Shown here piece by piece: positions 22,932-34,864 of a stretch of 64,000 bases of DNA (position 1 is its first letter; the number at the start of each line of letters is the position of its first letter). This stretch comes from Gloeopeniophorella convolvens (lineage: Eukaryota; Basidiomycota; Agaricomycetes; Russulales). Location of the stretch: assembly GCA_022496205.1 (NCBI GenBank), contig WTXD01000011.1, forward strand, positions 124,001 through 188,000, read 5' to 3'. The translations under genes were made by a program, and so were the position numbers. A model generated the notes under the pieces. It did no database searches. It saw only the letters and a program-made list of their open reading frames with translations, and was not told where the DNA came from.

Positions 22932-24000
22932 ATGCCCTATAGTCATCATTCGCACTCTGGGCAATTCTGCCGACATGCTGTTGGCTCATTAGAGGACGTC
23001 GTAAAGGAAGCCTCGAGGCAAGGTTTCGAAGTATACGGTCTCACTGAACATGTTCCGCGTTACCGATCGAAAGATCTCTACCCCGAGGAGGTAACGACGT
23101 TGGATCCGTATTCATTCGTTCGCTCAAATCGTCGTTCTTTAAGGACAGTACTCCCATCGAAGGTTTGATGATTCAATTCGAGAATTTTTTGGATGAAGCC
23201 CACCGCCTCTGTGGCATATATGCATCGTCTCTCAAAATCCTCGTTGGCCTTGAGACCGAGAATATCTCGGCTTTGGATATCGATCACCTATCGAGCCTCC
23301 TAAATACTCACAAGGGTCGGATCGACTATATCGTAGGATCAGTCCACCACGTCAATGAGATCCCAATTGACTTCGACCTCGACACGTACCGGCGCTGTCT
23401 TGAAAGTATCCCTCTGCCTGTACATATGACGGACTCATCAAAGGTTGACCAGGAACATGAACGCCTGGCTATCTTCTTGGACATGTACCTTGACGCCCAG
23501 TTCGAGCTGCTTAGCAATTTTCACCCTGAAGTGGTCGGACACCTGGACCTGTGTCGCCTGTACACACCTGACCTACCTCTACGCGACTTTCCGCGCACAT
23601 GGATCAAGCTAGAGCGGAACGTCAAATTCGCCGTCGGTTATGGAGCCCTTTTCGAGGCTAATGCGGCCGCACTGCGGAAGGGCTGGCATGTAGCATACCC
23701 CGGTGATGACGTGGCCAAGGTAAATACGCATCTCAGTCCCATGGTTGTGCTTTCTCACCATCCGTTGCAATCCAGCTAATAATACTTTACGGGGGGCGCT
23801 TTGCGCTCTCTGACGATAGCCATGGCCCTCGTGCCGTTGGTCTCAACTATAACCGGATGCGAGACTACCTTCTACACATCGGCGTGCGGGAGCTATGGAC
23901 ACTAGAACGGACGACGACTCCGAATGCCGGTGGACGATTCACGGTGCCAGTGCGGGTTGAGGGTGACTGGTGGGATCATAGTTTCTGGTATGGCCGGTGA
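22932..24000 (+). CDS. HIS2: histidinol-phosphatase (PHP family)
   Basis: Exons 22932-23090, 23144-23719 and 23776-24000; 319 residues. It opens with MPYSHHSHSGQFCRHAVG, the PHP metal-binding HxHxG start; then GFEVYGLTEHVPRY, LDEAHRLCGI, LVGLETENI, DYIVGSVHHVNEIPIDFD, FHPEVVGHLDLCRL and GRFALSDDSHGPRAVGLNY. These carry the histidine and acidic metal ligands of the PHP phosphoesterase fold. It removes phosphate from L-histidinol phosphate in histidine biosynthesis (yeast HIS2, cytosol). The start is fixed by the HSHSG motif immediately after Met; an in-frame upstream ATG (22704) would add residues without family resemblance. Confidence 0.93.
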
Positions 24001-24183
24001 AGCGTATAATCCAGGTGTGTAAGTGCAGCACTCCGTCGCCATCTATGGAGTAATAGACCGCACGTTGTAGGCGGCTGGAGGAGGCGGCGATGTTTTCCGA
24101 ACATCCGCTCAGAATGCATCGTTTGCCTCACATGAACCAATTGGTGTACCCAAGGCCGTCCGCGTTATCGTCGACGCACACTG

Positions 24184-24472
24184 ATGGACGAGCTACCGGG
24201 AAATCACGTCGACGTCATCGAGCTGCGCCGCGTCTCAGCTGAGCACGTGAGTCCCTTGGTTGAGCTTGGACCGCCGTGAAGTTGCCCTTGATGTTTAGAC
24301 ATACTCCGACTTCATTGTTGTTAGCCTTCCCCCGGCCCTAGAACGCGAGTTGAGGCGATTCTTATCGATATGCCCCGCCCAGCCTCTAAGTCAGGAGGAT
24401 TCAGTTCCCCATCTCAGTCAATCGCACCCAGTGTATCGCTCTTGCGATCAACCGTACGCCATCCTTTCATGA
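24184..24472 (+). CDS. possible two-exon small protein, unrecognised
   Basis: Downstream of HIS2 on the same strand. Exons 24184-24246 and 24299-24472 join over a 52-nt intron with a perfect GTGAGT donor and a TTTAG acceptor to give an uninterrupted 78-residue frame (MDELPGNHVDVIELRRVSAE start). No domain is recognised and no clear branch site is seen. It could be chance, a remnant of a decayed gene, or a real small gene. Confidence 0.22.
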
Positions 24473-27400
24473 CGTCAATAAGCTATTGGAAGTATCCGTC
24501 CTGTTTCTGATCCAACGCTTTCGAATCTCCGCTACCCATCGATTACCCGATTCCAGAGCCTCCCAGATGCTGGAACCACGCGGATATTGGCTGTGTTGAC
24601 GTCTCATGCTCGTCACTTGCTCTGCCAGGCTTGCAACATGAGATGCTTTGAAGGGGCACTGCTATGATCTACTGCGCCTTCGTTTCTCCCTTCGACTTTC
24701 CAGTATTGAAGCTTAAACCATGACTATTTGAATGGCTCATACAGATGACGTAGTCAGGTCTTTCTAGAGCGATGCGGCTAAGTTTGTCTTGAAGGGACTT
24801 CTGACTTGTCTATACGCAGAACATGAGGTCAAGCCTTCTTTCTAAGACGTCCATCCGGATTTGGCCAATGGAAAGTAGCATGTCTCGTTGATCCGTTCCC
24901 AGCAGTACGTCGGGTTGAGCAACGCCTATACTTGTTCATGTGTACCCTTCTGCCTCCGTTTCTCCGTGAAGACCAATGTTGGGGGCGGGCTTGTTTTCAC
25001 ACAGCTGCGCGCATTCGGTAGAACTGTACGTCAGAATGACAAACAGGGCACTCAAGCAATCAAACGGCTGATTCCGTCCCTCCAAGCGTCAGGCTACATC
25101 GATGGTATTTGAAACCAGCTGACAGTAGGCGACGCAACCTGTGACGCGCTTTCCTCCGTGGTCTCATCCCAAATACCTGGCCACAGCGTCGTCCGCAATT
25201 CAGGCCAGGGGGCCTCGGCCCGGATAGCTTGCCTCGCAAGATCAGTCGTGGCGTAGTTCTCCATCCCACTATGTGTGGCCCTTGCAAACTACAAGACTGT
25301 GCAATCAGCTCCGCAATTACCCGACACATAACGTCTCCGTGCTTACCACAGTTTTCTGATCAGGGGGCTGTTCTTGGCCACGGAGGATGGGTTCCATTAA
25401 ATCCCTGCCTCTATTTCGGCTCTGCGTCTGACAACCGTGGTGGGTCATGTACAGCACTATTTGTTGACTTGTAAGCCCCTATGCGGTCAAACAACCGTGA
25501 ATTTAGGTTTGATTTTGAGGGCGACATCTCCTCTGGCCGATTCGGCGACTTCTACACAAGGCCACACATCAGGTCCACAGGCCCTGCCGTTACCAAGGTG
25601 AGGTATTTCCTTCGGACTTGAATTGACTGTCCCGCTAGACGCACTCGCGCGCCGACAGCCGACCTCCGTAGTGAAAAAAGAAACGATAACCTACGTGCGT
25701 TCACACCTGATCATCATGCGGCGCCACTAGTCACTGAGCATAAGAGTCATGGTTTTCGCATATTCGCATGACAGGACGCCGCGACCTAGGTCATACCCGC
25801 TGTGGCACCTTCACTACTAGTAAACACGGTTCCCGAACTCCAAGCTTTGGAGAAATACACCCTTCAATGCTTCGGCATTGATACATCTAATCAAGGATAT
25901 CAGGAATCCACACGGAAGCCAAAGCCTCGTCCAAACCCAAGTATTGGGACCATGTCAGCGCATGTTAGAAGTACGTTATACATGGACCGGGGTAGTGCAC
26001 GCGAGGTTTATTTCTCCTTCTATGATTGTCATAAGAATGACCCTACATCCAGACAGGGAAGTGAGAAACGACCGGCCCCAGTCGAAGCCAGTCCCGCACC
26101 GGTTCCCTGGCTCGCACGCTTGGGCTCAGCCTTTTGGAAGGCTTATGCTCTCCAGTAGGGTTTTGAGGCGGAGCCTTCTCGCCTCCCACGCGCCGTCCGA
26201 TTCTCGTTTCATCTCTTCATTGCGGGCGCATTTCGTCCCGTCCCCACGCGAGCAAACAGTTCGGGCTCCGCTGCGCGTGTTCTGCTCTCAATATGCCAAG
26301 TGGCAGAATCATGGTTCAAGGCGGCCTTTCCATATGTGCCCGCGTGTCATGGTGCACCCCTTCAATGGCGTCAAATGCTTTTTCTAATTGATCTTATCAG
26401 TAATCAGAGATCCGTTACCTCATGGCCCCTCGCAGTCCCCTCGGGTGGACCCCTGGTGACTTGTTGTCATTCGACACGTTTTCACTCGTTCCGCGGTTTC
26501 GTCAATGGCTGAGGAAGCGGACTTCCCCGCATCTTCTAAGCGCTTGTCGCACCGGTGCCTCATCAGACCTCGTCCTTCCGCGGCACCGTGTGCGGCCCTG
26601 CAATGCCCTTCACAAACGCTGCAGCAAGGCGGCTGACCGCCGGGTCCCTCTCGAGACGGATCCTTGGCGCCGGTCCTTGCAAAGCCGCGCCGCGATCGAT
26701 AGATGGAGGGAGTTAGCGATGCAGGCTCTCCGAACAGCATGTCCTCCGGGCGGGGCATGCATTCTCAAAGCTACCTCTTATTGAGTCTTACTTTTGGGTT
26801 GCACAAATTGCAATTCGAGTCTCTTTATAAGAGGTCGCGGATTTCAGTGTAGTGCCTAACAGTCTACCCACCTCGCCCTCGAGTTCGTAGTGCTTTTCGA
26901 CCTTCCACTCCCGAGACGGTCTAGCTCGCCGCCAAGATGTGCCATCGAAGTGTAGTCATGGTACAGTTCGCATGCGGGCACAGCGAACCAGTTGACCCGG
27001 TTAGCCTAATCATGTAGTGAGCGAAGTGTTGCATCGTCCAGTTAACGCGTTATGGATAGGTCAAGGTTGACTGTGGAAGGCCGAATTGCAGATATAGCGA
27101 GAATCACAGAGGGGACGATCACGACTGCGTGGCGCAGTGCGACCAATGGTGATTCGCCCGCTCTTGTTGAGACTGGTGATTGACCCTCTTTCCATAGGAT
27201 GAAGCCAGCCCAGAGGGTCACAGGCGCGGACCGCCCCGAGAACTGCAGCATGTGCCCGCACCATTGAACGGAGGATTCGGATGACGGGATGACTTCTTTC
27301 GGAGGACGTATCTATTAGCGCTCCATCCGCCGTGGGCGCTTGTCATTGTATTTATCCCCTGCAATCTCCTCGCAAGCTCAGTTGGTACATATTTACCGGA

Positions 27401-27770
27401 CGAGGGCAATGCGACGCTAAATTGCGTGGCAAACATGAGCCTAGCTTTGCCTGCGCACGCACCGGTTCTGGAAGGTAGTTGCCAGGGGCCCCAGACCATG
27501 GCGGACCTGCTTGTGCTGCGGGCACTTGAACGTAATCTGGTTCATGGAACGTGGCGACCCCAAGATGCGAGGCACCACCAGGAAAACGGTGGAGCGATGA
27601 TCGTGAAGTACTGAGAATGGGATGGTCGGCGTGGAGTTCGTGTGTGGGATCTGCAAGGATACAGATTGATGGATCTGGCTAAGAGTTTTGAGTTTAGCCT
27701 GTGGGCGCGCGTTCAAGTGAGCCGAACTTGGCGCACGCCGCTATAAGGTTTTGCTTTACCGCCTTCCATC
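24473..27770. other. gene-poor interval, possible decayed sequence
   Basis: About 3.3 kb without a convincing gene. A plus-strand frame at 25229-25474 could splice to an exon-like segment near 25510-25600 (RFDFEGDISSGRFGDFYT), but no family is recognised. No terminal inverted or long direct repeats were noticed. A TATAAGG at 27742-27748 lies just before the next gene's ATG. Confidence 0.45.
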
Positions 27771-29514
27771 ATGAGCGTCGGCATTTTCGGTGTATCAGTC
27801 CAACAAACCGTCGAGTATCTCCGCACTCTCCCATCCATCCGTGAGCGTTGCCAGCGTGTACACGACCTCGCCAGGCAGGGAAAGTTACAGTACTTTGAGT
27901 ACCACCCCGACAAGGAGCAGGATGTGGCGGATTACTGTATCGAGATAATCAAGGTCTGTCGAGCTAACCTGCCGCGCACTATCTCCCGCTGAGAACTTGG
28001 GCATAATTCATAGCGCGATTTCGGGGACAACTTCTCGGCTGTGCGTTTCTCACAAGCGCTCACGTCTGAGAGGCTGATGATCCTAGATACCTCCCCATGG
28101 TCGGTGGAGGCATCTCGACGCAGGCGTCCCGCGCATTGCGCCTCTGATAGCCCAGTGGGATTCCCTGGAGTCGCCTCCCGACAACAAGGAGAAGGCTAAA
28201 CGGCTCATCGATCTCTTCCTGGTCTCCGTTCTCCTCGATGCCGGAGCTGGGAACAGCTGGGCTTACCGTGACGCGGCTTCGGGCGAGACGTTCAGCCGTT
28301 CGGAGGGTCTCGGCGTAGCCAGCTTCAACATGTTCGCGGAAGGATTTTTCTCGGGTGACTCCCAGCAGCCACACAGAGTCGACGGTACGGAGTGGGTCGC
28401 CTGACCCGTTATTTTTGGTTCCCGCAAGAACATGGCTGATCGCTCGTGCACCGAAAGCGCGAGGGCTGGCGCAAGTAACGCCAGAGAAGACTGCACAGGC
28501 TATGCAAGTAAGCTCTGACAATCCAATGGTTGGCCTTGAGGGTCGTGCTTCTCTGCTCGTCAACTTAAGCCATGCGCTCAAGAGCAGCCCAGCTTTCTTC
28601 GGGGCTGAGGGCAGGCCGGGAAATATGATAGGTCCGTGCATGCGCGAGGCTGTGCTTCAACGCAGCGCCCTTGCTCTCCTGACACAGCTGACTCTGAAAT
28701 GCCGCGCAGATTTCTTGGAGTCGGAGTCTATTGAGGATGGGCGGACTCGTCGTGTGCCTCTCGCAGCCCTCTGGCACGTTCTAGTCTCCGGCCTCACGCC
28801 GATCTGGCCTACAGACCGCACGACCCTTGGTGGCGTTCCGCTGGGCGATGTTTGGCCGTGCGGCGCACTGAAGCCCTATGCATCGGCAGAAGGTGATGAG
28901 CTTGTGCCGTTCCACAAACTCACAGGCTGGACAACGTATAGCCTCATCGAGCCGATCGAGAAGATCCTGGGATGGCAGTTTGACGGCCTCGAGGACATGA
29001 CTGGGCTTCCTGAATACAGAAACGGTGCGTGTATCGCGTGGCCCACCTTGTGCAGTGGCGGGGTTCGCTCATGTTCTTTCATTTGCGATGTCATTATTGG
29101 GGGAATTAAAGGTGGTCTTCTGGTCGACCTTGGCGTGCTTTCACTGAAGCCCTCGGCCATCACTGCGGCCTACTACCCCTCTGCGTCTTCCCCCATCCCT
29201 CGACTCCCTCCGTCGCACCCTGCCATCGTGGAATGGCGCGCCATGACGGTCATTGAGCTGTAAGTTTCCGAATGTTCGATGCTATCTGATCTGCCAGGGC
29301 TGCCGTTCGGCGTTGACATTGGCTTCCCCTTCTCTGCAGAGATCGCGTCGCCGACCAGATCAGAGGGCAACTTGGGCTATCGAAAGCGCAACTCACGCTT
29401 GCACAGGTGCTCGAAAGCGCGACATGGAAAGGAGGTCGTGAGATCGCGAAGGCAAAGCGACCCGAGTCAGGTGGTCCGCCCATTGACATCGTCAGCGACG
29501 GCACCGTGTTCTAG
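27771..29514 (+). CDS. DUF1688 protein, Urc4-like (uracil catabolism)
   Basis: Seven exons: 27771-27953, 28014-28040, 28087-28384, 28458-28631, 28710-29024, 29112-29259, 29340-29514; 439 residues. Family blocks: RTLPSIRERCQRVHDLARQG; IPPHGRWRHLDAGVPRI; KRLIDLFLVSVLLDAGAGNS; ETFSRSEGLGVASFNMF; NPMVGLEGRASLLVNLSHAL; FFGAEGRPGN; LWHVLVSGLTPIWP; GDVWPCGAL; LVPFHKLTGWTTYSLIEPIE; MTGLPEYRNGGLLVDLGVL; ESATWKGGREIAKAKRPESG. In Lachancea kluyveri URC4 is genetically required for the reductive-free URC uracil degradation route; its chemistry is unsettled. No other URC gene is in the window. Exon 4 could alternatively start at 28464, changing two residues. Confidence 0.88.
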
Positions 29515-29864
29515 ACTCCAAATGTGTATTCCCTTCAGCGCGTGGGTGGAGCAAGGCTCGGAGTCTGTCCTAAGAGGGGAGGCGGCGGTGTGGTAACTGA
29601 ATGTAATAGTAGACACATATGGGGATGGGATTACCGTGAACCGCAAGTCTGTAAGAGAGTGTTTTTCGAACGTGAGCTGAGATCGAATTCAAGGTGGTGC
29701 CAGAAGCACAGGTCCTTTCAAAACGCCCCTGAGTGTATGAGGCCGCTCTGGAATTATGGCCTGTCTCTAAAGTAATTTACAATAGTGTGCAGAGTCCGTG
29801 GGGAAGATACCTGACGTGACAAAGCCCAAACAGATAGGGGGCAAGAGCTGCGCGCAACTCAAAA
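29515..29864. other. 3' intergenic between convergent genes
   Basis: 350 bp between the URC4-like and transporter stop codons; no gene seen. Confidence 0.5.
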
Positions 29865-32511
29865 TCAGAAATGACGTCGTAGATCTTTCGCAAGTCTCCA
29901 ACAGAGGACAAAGGCGACGATGGACCATATGCCCCCGATGCTGTGTCGATGGTCAGATGATGAACACAGCAGACTAAGGACGAGCAAACCCACCGGAAAA
30001 TGATTGCAACCGAGTTCGGGCCAGTAGGAGGCCCATTGGACTCAATCCCCTGGCGGGCGATGACCGGGGCGACGGCGCTGTCGTCGGCGATGGCAGCGGC
30101 GGTGGAATTCAGACCGGGTGGCGTCTTGCCTGGGTGTTCCCCGTGGAGAACGGACTTGTCCGGCTCCAGGATGGCGAAGATCAGCGCGGTGAATCCCGTG
30201 ACGAGGAATTGTGGGATAACGATGAAGATGTTATGAATGCCCTGGAAAACGCCGGACGTGTCAAGGGGGGACACTTGGCAGATAATTGAACGGAACCAAC
30301 GAGAATGATTCCTGCTTTAGCGCTCAGACCCGCCCGAGCGGGCCTCGGGCTCGTGTTCTGTGCCGGGTTCTCCTCGAGGTTGGCAACGTCCGCCCAGCTT
30401 TGACGCGCGTGTGCGTTCCCCATGAGAGCTCCACGGCCACCATCATGCTCGATCTCGTCGTCGTCGCTGCTGTGCCAGTCTTCTCCTTGGTCAGCCTTGC
30501 CCTGTTTTGTCTGGCCGTCCACCGTCACGACTTCGTCTTCATCATCGTCGACGGAAAAAAGCTCATCATTTTGAGGCAATGGGTGATGCGTACTGGCGTC
30601 CGCGAGAAGAATGGACTGGGTATCGTCTATGTCAGGCTCCCCTGAAGCAGGGTCCGGTGTGGTGAGGATTGCTTCTGCCAGCTACATGGTGCTTTTGATG
30701 AGCGTCCGTAGCGGGGAAATATAGGGGTGGGCTTACTAGTGAGAACGGTGCCCATTGCGTGATTGCCCAAGGGAGTCCAATCAGGGTCATGAGCATTGTG
30801 GCGCCAGCAACGCTGCTCGTGAGCCTGTGAAAGAGGTGTGATATTAACGAGTGAACAATGTCGTCAGATCATGTGAGCACTGCGCAGGAAGATTCTAGAG
30901 AAAGGTTATGTGCATGACCGACTTACAGGGTAGCAAACATACAAGAAGCAAACAACAGGTGAGAGACGGCCCATAAGGTCGCTAGGTGAATCTTGCGTTG
31001 CCACCACGGCTTGTTGGCGTCGGCGATTGCGGAATTCGACGCAGAGAAGGACCCAGTTCGGACGACGAGCGGGGCTAAGAAGTTTGTAGCGAGTGCAAGG
31101 AGGGAGGAATACAGCTGAGCCCGGGAGCCCAAGCGGGTGCCTTCATCCTCTATCCCGTTGATATCCCCGTCGAACGCTGATGGAGGCAGCGAGCGCTTGT
31201 ATAAGTCGCTGATGTATAATGTGGTGTAGAACAGGATAGGAAACCATGCTAGCCATGCGCTAAAACAGAAGGTGAGGCGGGTCCGTTGGGGTGCATTACA
31301 ATGCGCACAAGAACTGAACCATGCACTGCGAACAGCCAGCGTCAGTGGGAAATTTGTCCGCGGCAGAAAGTGGCACTGACAATCTGACGAATTACAGGAG
31401 GTAAATTCCGCGCGTTGACCCAAATGTCAGTTATCTCTTGGCGAAGGGACTTCTTAGCTTGACTGTCACAACAGAGGCAGGTCAGCGTAAGAATTCGCAG
31501 TATCAGTGAGCTCTACGCACCTTGAAGCGAGGAGGACGCGTTCTTTCACAGCAGTGATGGTTGTCAGGTGTGCCCCTATGAGAATAGCAGAGCCAACGAC
31601 AGAAAGGACTTCCAACTCTGTTGAACCGAGAAAAGGCAGCAAAGAAGGCATATTGATGCCGCCGCTGCGGTGCGTTCCTGAGAAACGACCTTGCCAACGA
31701 GTGAAAATGGTGCTCACAAGAAAAATCCGCTTACGCCACCGATGCCCAACATGATGGCTGCCCATGCATTACCCTTGGCCTGCTCGGAAGGCGGAAGCGT
31801 GTCCACCAGGAGCGCGCGATCTACAGCTTGCACTGCATCCTCGTCAGCCATAAAGCCGCGGCACAGAGCTTGGGCGGTTTACCGGCGTTGACCCCGAAGT
31901 CAATGCAGTAGATTGAGAAGACGGCCAACCAAATTGTCAGGGTGTTGTTCTGGAATCTACGTGAACATACAAACGAGATCAATGGGTGGGACGCACGGCA
32001 GGTGACCCCCATGATGTGATGATAGACGCGAAGTTGCGAGTGAAGCCGAGAAGGATGAGCGCCGAAGCGCAGACCGCTACGCCTGCGGCAATGAACGGTC
32101 TCCGACGTCCGAACCGAGACTTGGAGTCGTCAGCCAGTACGCCTGCACACCCGTTAAACGACATTAGGGACGGCATACAACCACTGGGGCGAACCGATGA
32201 GAGGCTGGACGATGAGGCCTGCCAACGGACCAGCGATGAAGACGAGGGCCATCAGGGATTTGGAGAGACCGAGGGAAATGAGGTATGGGGAGGCTGCGGA
32301 GAGGTCATTTCATGGTCAGATAGACTACCTGCATCATCTACTCACCGTACGCCATCTCGATAGACCACATCACCTGTACGCCTGCCAGGCCGACGGTAAT
32401 GGCTGGAAAGTGTGCCCATGGTGGACCTAGAATCTTACCGACGCCGGCCCATTGAGCGGTGCCGTCGAGGGCGGCCTCGTCGGCCAGAGGAAGGGCGCTA
32501 AAGCCCGTCAT
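29865..32511 (-). CDS. sucrose/alpha-glucoside-type transporter (GPH cation symporter, SUT-like MFS)
   Basis: About 13 exons from ATG 32511 to TGA 29867-29865. Blocks in order: AHFPAITVGLAGVQVMWSIE; MAYASPYLISLGLSKSLMAL; VFIAGPLAGLIVQPLIG; VLADDSKSRFGRRRPFIAAG (the RFGRRRPF loop hallmark of SUT proteins); NNTLTIWLAVFSIYCIDFG; VDRALLVDTLPPSEQAKGNA; WAAIMLGIGG; GGINMPSLLPFLG; AWLAWFPILFYTTLYISDLY; a second helix set; GIHNIFIVIPQFLVTGFTAL; and a tail RIGGIWSIVAFVLCWRLAKD. The layout is that of the 12-helix proton/sugar symporters typified by S. pombe Sut1 and plant SUTs. Between about 30660 and 30300 the late cytosolic loop is expanded by roughly 110 mostly acidic/Ser residues. The substrate (sucrose, maltose) is inferred from family only. 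Confidence 0.88.
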
Positions 32512-32911
32512 GATGAGCTGCGCGTCGACGCAGAAAGCGAAGACGCGGAGGCGGGTGAGTTGTCGTTATGGCACGTCTGCGGACGGCGTTGGCGCCGAGC
32601 GCGTGCTCCGGGGTCCCGGTCCCGCTTCCGCTTTGACGCGAAGTTTGGCAGAGGGTGCAATTAAAGTAAAATCAACTGAAGTGAGGCTAAGATTGCTCGT
32701 CCAAAGCCAACTACTCTAGACAGGCCGTGCAACTACGAGTATCCATGATATGCCGATGATGTGGATGAGAGTCAGGGTATCGTGGAACGAATGCGCCTTG
32801 GTGACGAGTAACGAAGCAAGAGAAGAATGCATGAAGGAGAGACAGGGTCGTGATCCGGGTCCAAACTACAAAAATCCAAATGCCAATGGCAGAGACGACG
32901 GCGGACGAGGT
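32512..32911. promoter_or_regulatory. upstream region of the SUT-like transporter
   Basis: 400 bp between the neighbouring stop codon and the transporter ATG; a stop codon lies in frame about 60 codons upstream of the ATG, supporting the chosen start unless a 5' coding exon exists. No element recognised. Confidence 0.35.
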
Positions 32912-34220
32912 TCACCACCCGAGCCTCCTTCGTCCAGCTGTGCCCTGCCTTTCTTCACCCCCGCCCATCAGTACGGCTACCCAGCCGAACAAGGCCATCA
33001 CGAAGCGCATAAGCCACGCTGCATCTGCAGTGACGCCGAGGCCCGTTCTCAGCTGCATAGCGAGAGCCAGGTCGACCGCAGTCGCTGCGTTGCCCGCGCG
33101 TGCATCAGCTCGAGGTTGATCATCAGACGTGACCACGGCCCAAGCTGGGCGTGGACTGGTGCCTTCTGGGGGATCGTCATGAAGCTGAAGAGGCTGCCGG
33201 AGAGGCGAAGGGGTGGGGGACTGGGGAAGAGGCACTAGCCAGGGTTTCGCCACAGGTAAGGGTAGCTCCGAGAGGGCTGCGCGTGGCGTCGAAGTACGAG
33301 AGTCGCCGTCAACTGCATCGTGGAATTCATCGTCTGTGACGCTGACGTCGGTGTCGATGTCGATAAGGACGCCAACTGGAGTCTCGGAGTACTTGGGAGG
33401 CTCCTCGAGTATGACAATGTCCAGGCCAGACGTCTTCTCCTGAATCTTCTCGTCCTTCTCGTCAACGCAGGCCGCTTCCACGTCAGCAGGAATCTGCTGT
33501 TGGCTCTCTTCCCAACGGCGGTCCAAGGATAGAAGAAAGCCACGGATAGAATAGAAGGTGAAGAGCATGAGGGACACGCTGAAGAGAGTATAGATAGCGA
33601 GGATGGACTTGGCTGAGAGTCCCGTCAGGAGCTGTACTCTCTCGAAAGGAGAGAGAGATGGCGGAGAGGTCAACGGGGAAGCTTCCACCTCCTGCACGGT
33701 TTCCACCTCGGCCATCTCAAGCTCGGCAGAGACCTGAGCGGGGGAAGCGCCTTCGATGTCATTTAGATTCTTGGAGCCACCCAGCATATCCCGCAACTTC
33801 TGAACCTCCTTGGTGAGGGCTCCGCTTTCGTCGCCCTCGAGGGGCACAAGGGCTTTGACAGCACTGTCATCGAGCTCGGAGAGAACAGCTTGCTGGTTCT
33901 CATCGGAGACTATATGAATATCGATTTCGTCCTGGGCGAAGCTGATGAGGTCAACGTCGGATTGCCTGGCGGGATCACCATGAGAGCTGGTATAATGGCA
34001 AGAAGGTGGTTCGCACGAACTTTGTGCGTTCCTCGAAGATAGCCTTAATAGCGTTCTGAACTTCCGCGGGACGCGAATGTTCACTGAAAATGTGGGGTTT
34101 ATGGTAAGCGGGATCGGAGCACGACGTTCAACGGATCAACGCGTACGAAACGGGGACTATAGGACGAGCAGTAACGACCAGCGCCAGGAGGGAAAAGGAG
34201 ACGAGCAACGTGTGTGGCAT
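32912..34220 (-). CDS. unrecognised signal-peptide, membrane-spanning protein
   Basis: Exons 34220-34141, 34083-34021, 33965-32912; 398 residues. The N-terminus MPHTLLVSFSLLALVVTA is a signal peptide, followed by HSRPAEVQNAIKAIFEERTK and QSDVDLISFAQDEIDIHIVS. A strong hydrophobic helix lies near residues 160-185 (ILAIYTLFSVSLMLFTFYSI). An acidic stretch follows (DIVILEEPPKYSETPVGVLI, DTDVSVTDDEFHDAVDGD), then a Pro/Ser region, and a second hydrophobic helix near the end (LMRFVMALFGWVAVLMG). The first two exons are inferred: splicing them on replaces an unrelated reading of the same DNA with a clean signal peptide. This suggests an endomembrane or plasma-membrane protein of unknown function. 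No domain is recognised. Confidence 0.7.
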
Positions 34221-34864
34221 TGTCCACGACGAGTTGCACTAAGGGAGGGGGAGTGGATTACGGGGTCGGGCAGTGGTGCAAGAGCATGCCAGCGAGACAA
34301 CTGAGCTAGGCGAACCTGGGGTCAACCACGGAATTTGAATGCCACGCGGTGGCGGATTTCCCCACTACGTACAACGCGGGTCAATACCCGGATCACTCAA
34401 CACGCGGATTTCGCGCGTTGCGCTAACATCTCTTAAATTTCTCTTTCTGACCTCCTCATGACCAGTATTTGACTATTAGGAGTACGGAAAAACCCAACCT
34501 AAAGGTGGTGTGTATACACGCAGAAGGAGAACATCATGACACTATCATAACTGCTTCCGAGAAGCGCGTATGCGGTACGTAAGCAATTACAGACATGCCG
34601 GCCACTGCCGGGCCGCCCTGCTTGCGTGGCCGCCTTGAAGCGCCCACTGTGTCCGACGTCAAATCCAAGCTCAGTGTGCTTGAGCCTTGTTACAACGACA
34701 GTGATTACGCTCGACCATCCGAGACAAGACATCCTTTCGTACCCGGCACCGCGTGTCATAATTCATCTATCTTCAGGCTTGCCATCGAGGAGCAGGTGCT
34801 CTTCAACAACCCTTCACCCCAGATACCCTAATTCCCGATCGCCCTTTGCAAGACCACCCTGACC
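34221..34864. promoter_or_regulatory. divergent upstream region
   Basis: 644 bp between the minus-strand membrane protein and the plus-strand ATPase gene. It contains repeated cacgcgg/acgcgg words near 34343-34402, but no TATA box was identified. Confidence 0.35.

Noticed and set aside
27742..27748. TATAAGG just before the URC4-like ATG
   Set aside because: Only about 25 bp from the start codon, which would place the transcript start inside the coding region; probably not the functional TATA box for this ATG.
32459..33532. Several plus-strand frames
   Set aside because: Antisense to the SUT-like transporter start and the 398-residue membrane protein; no domains.
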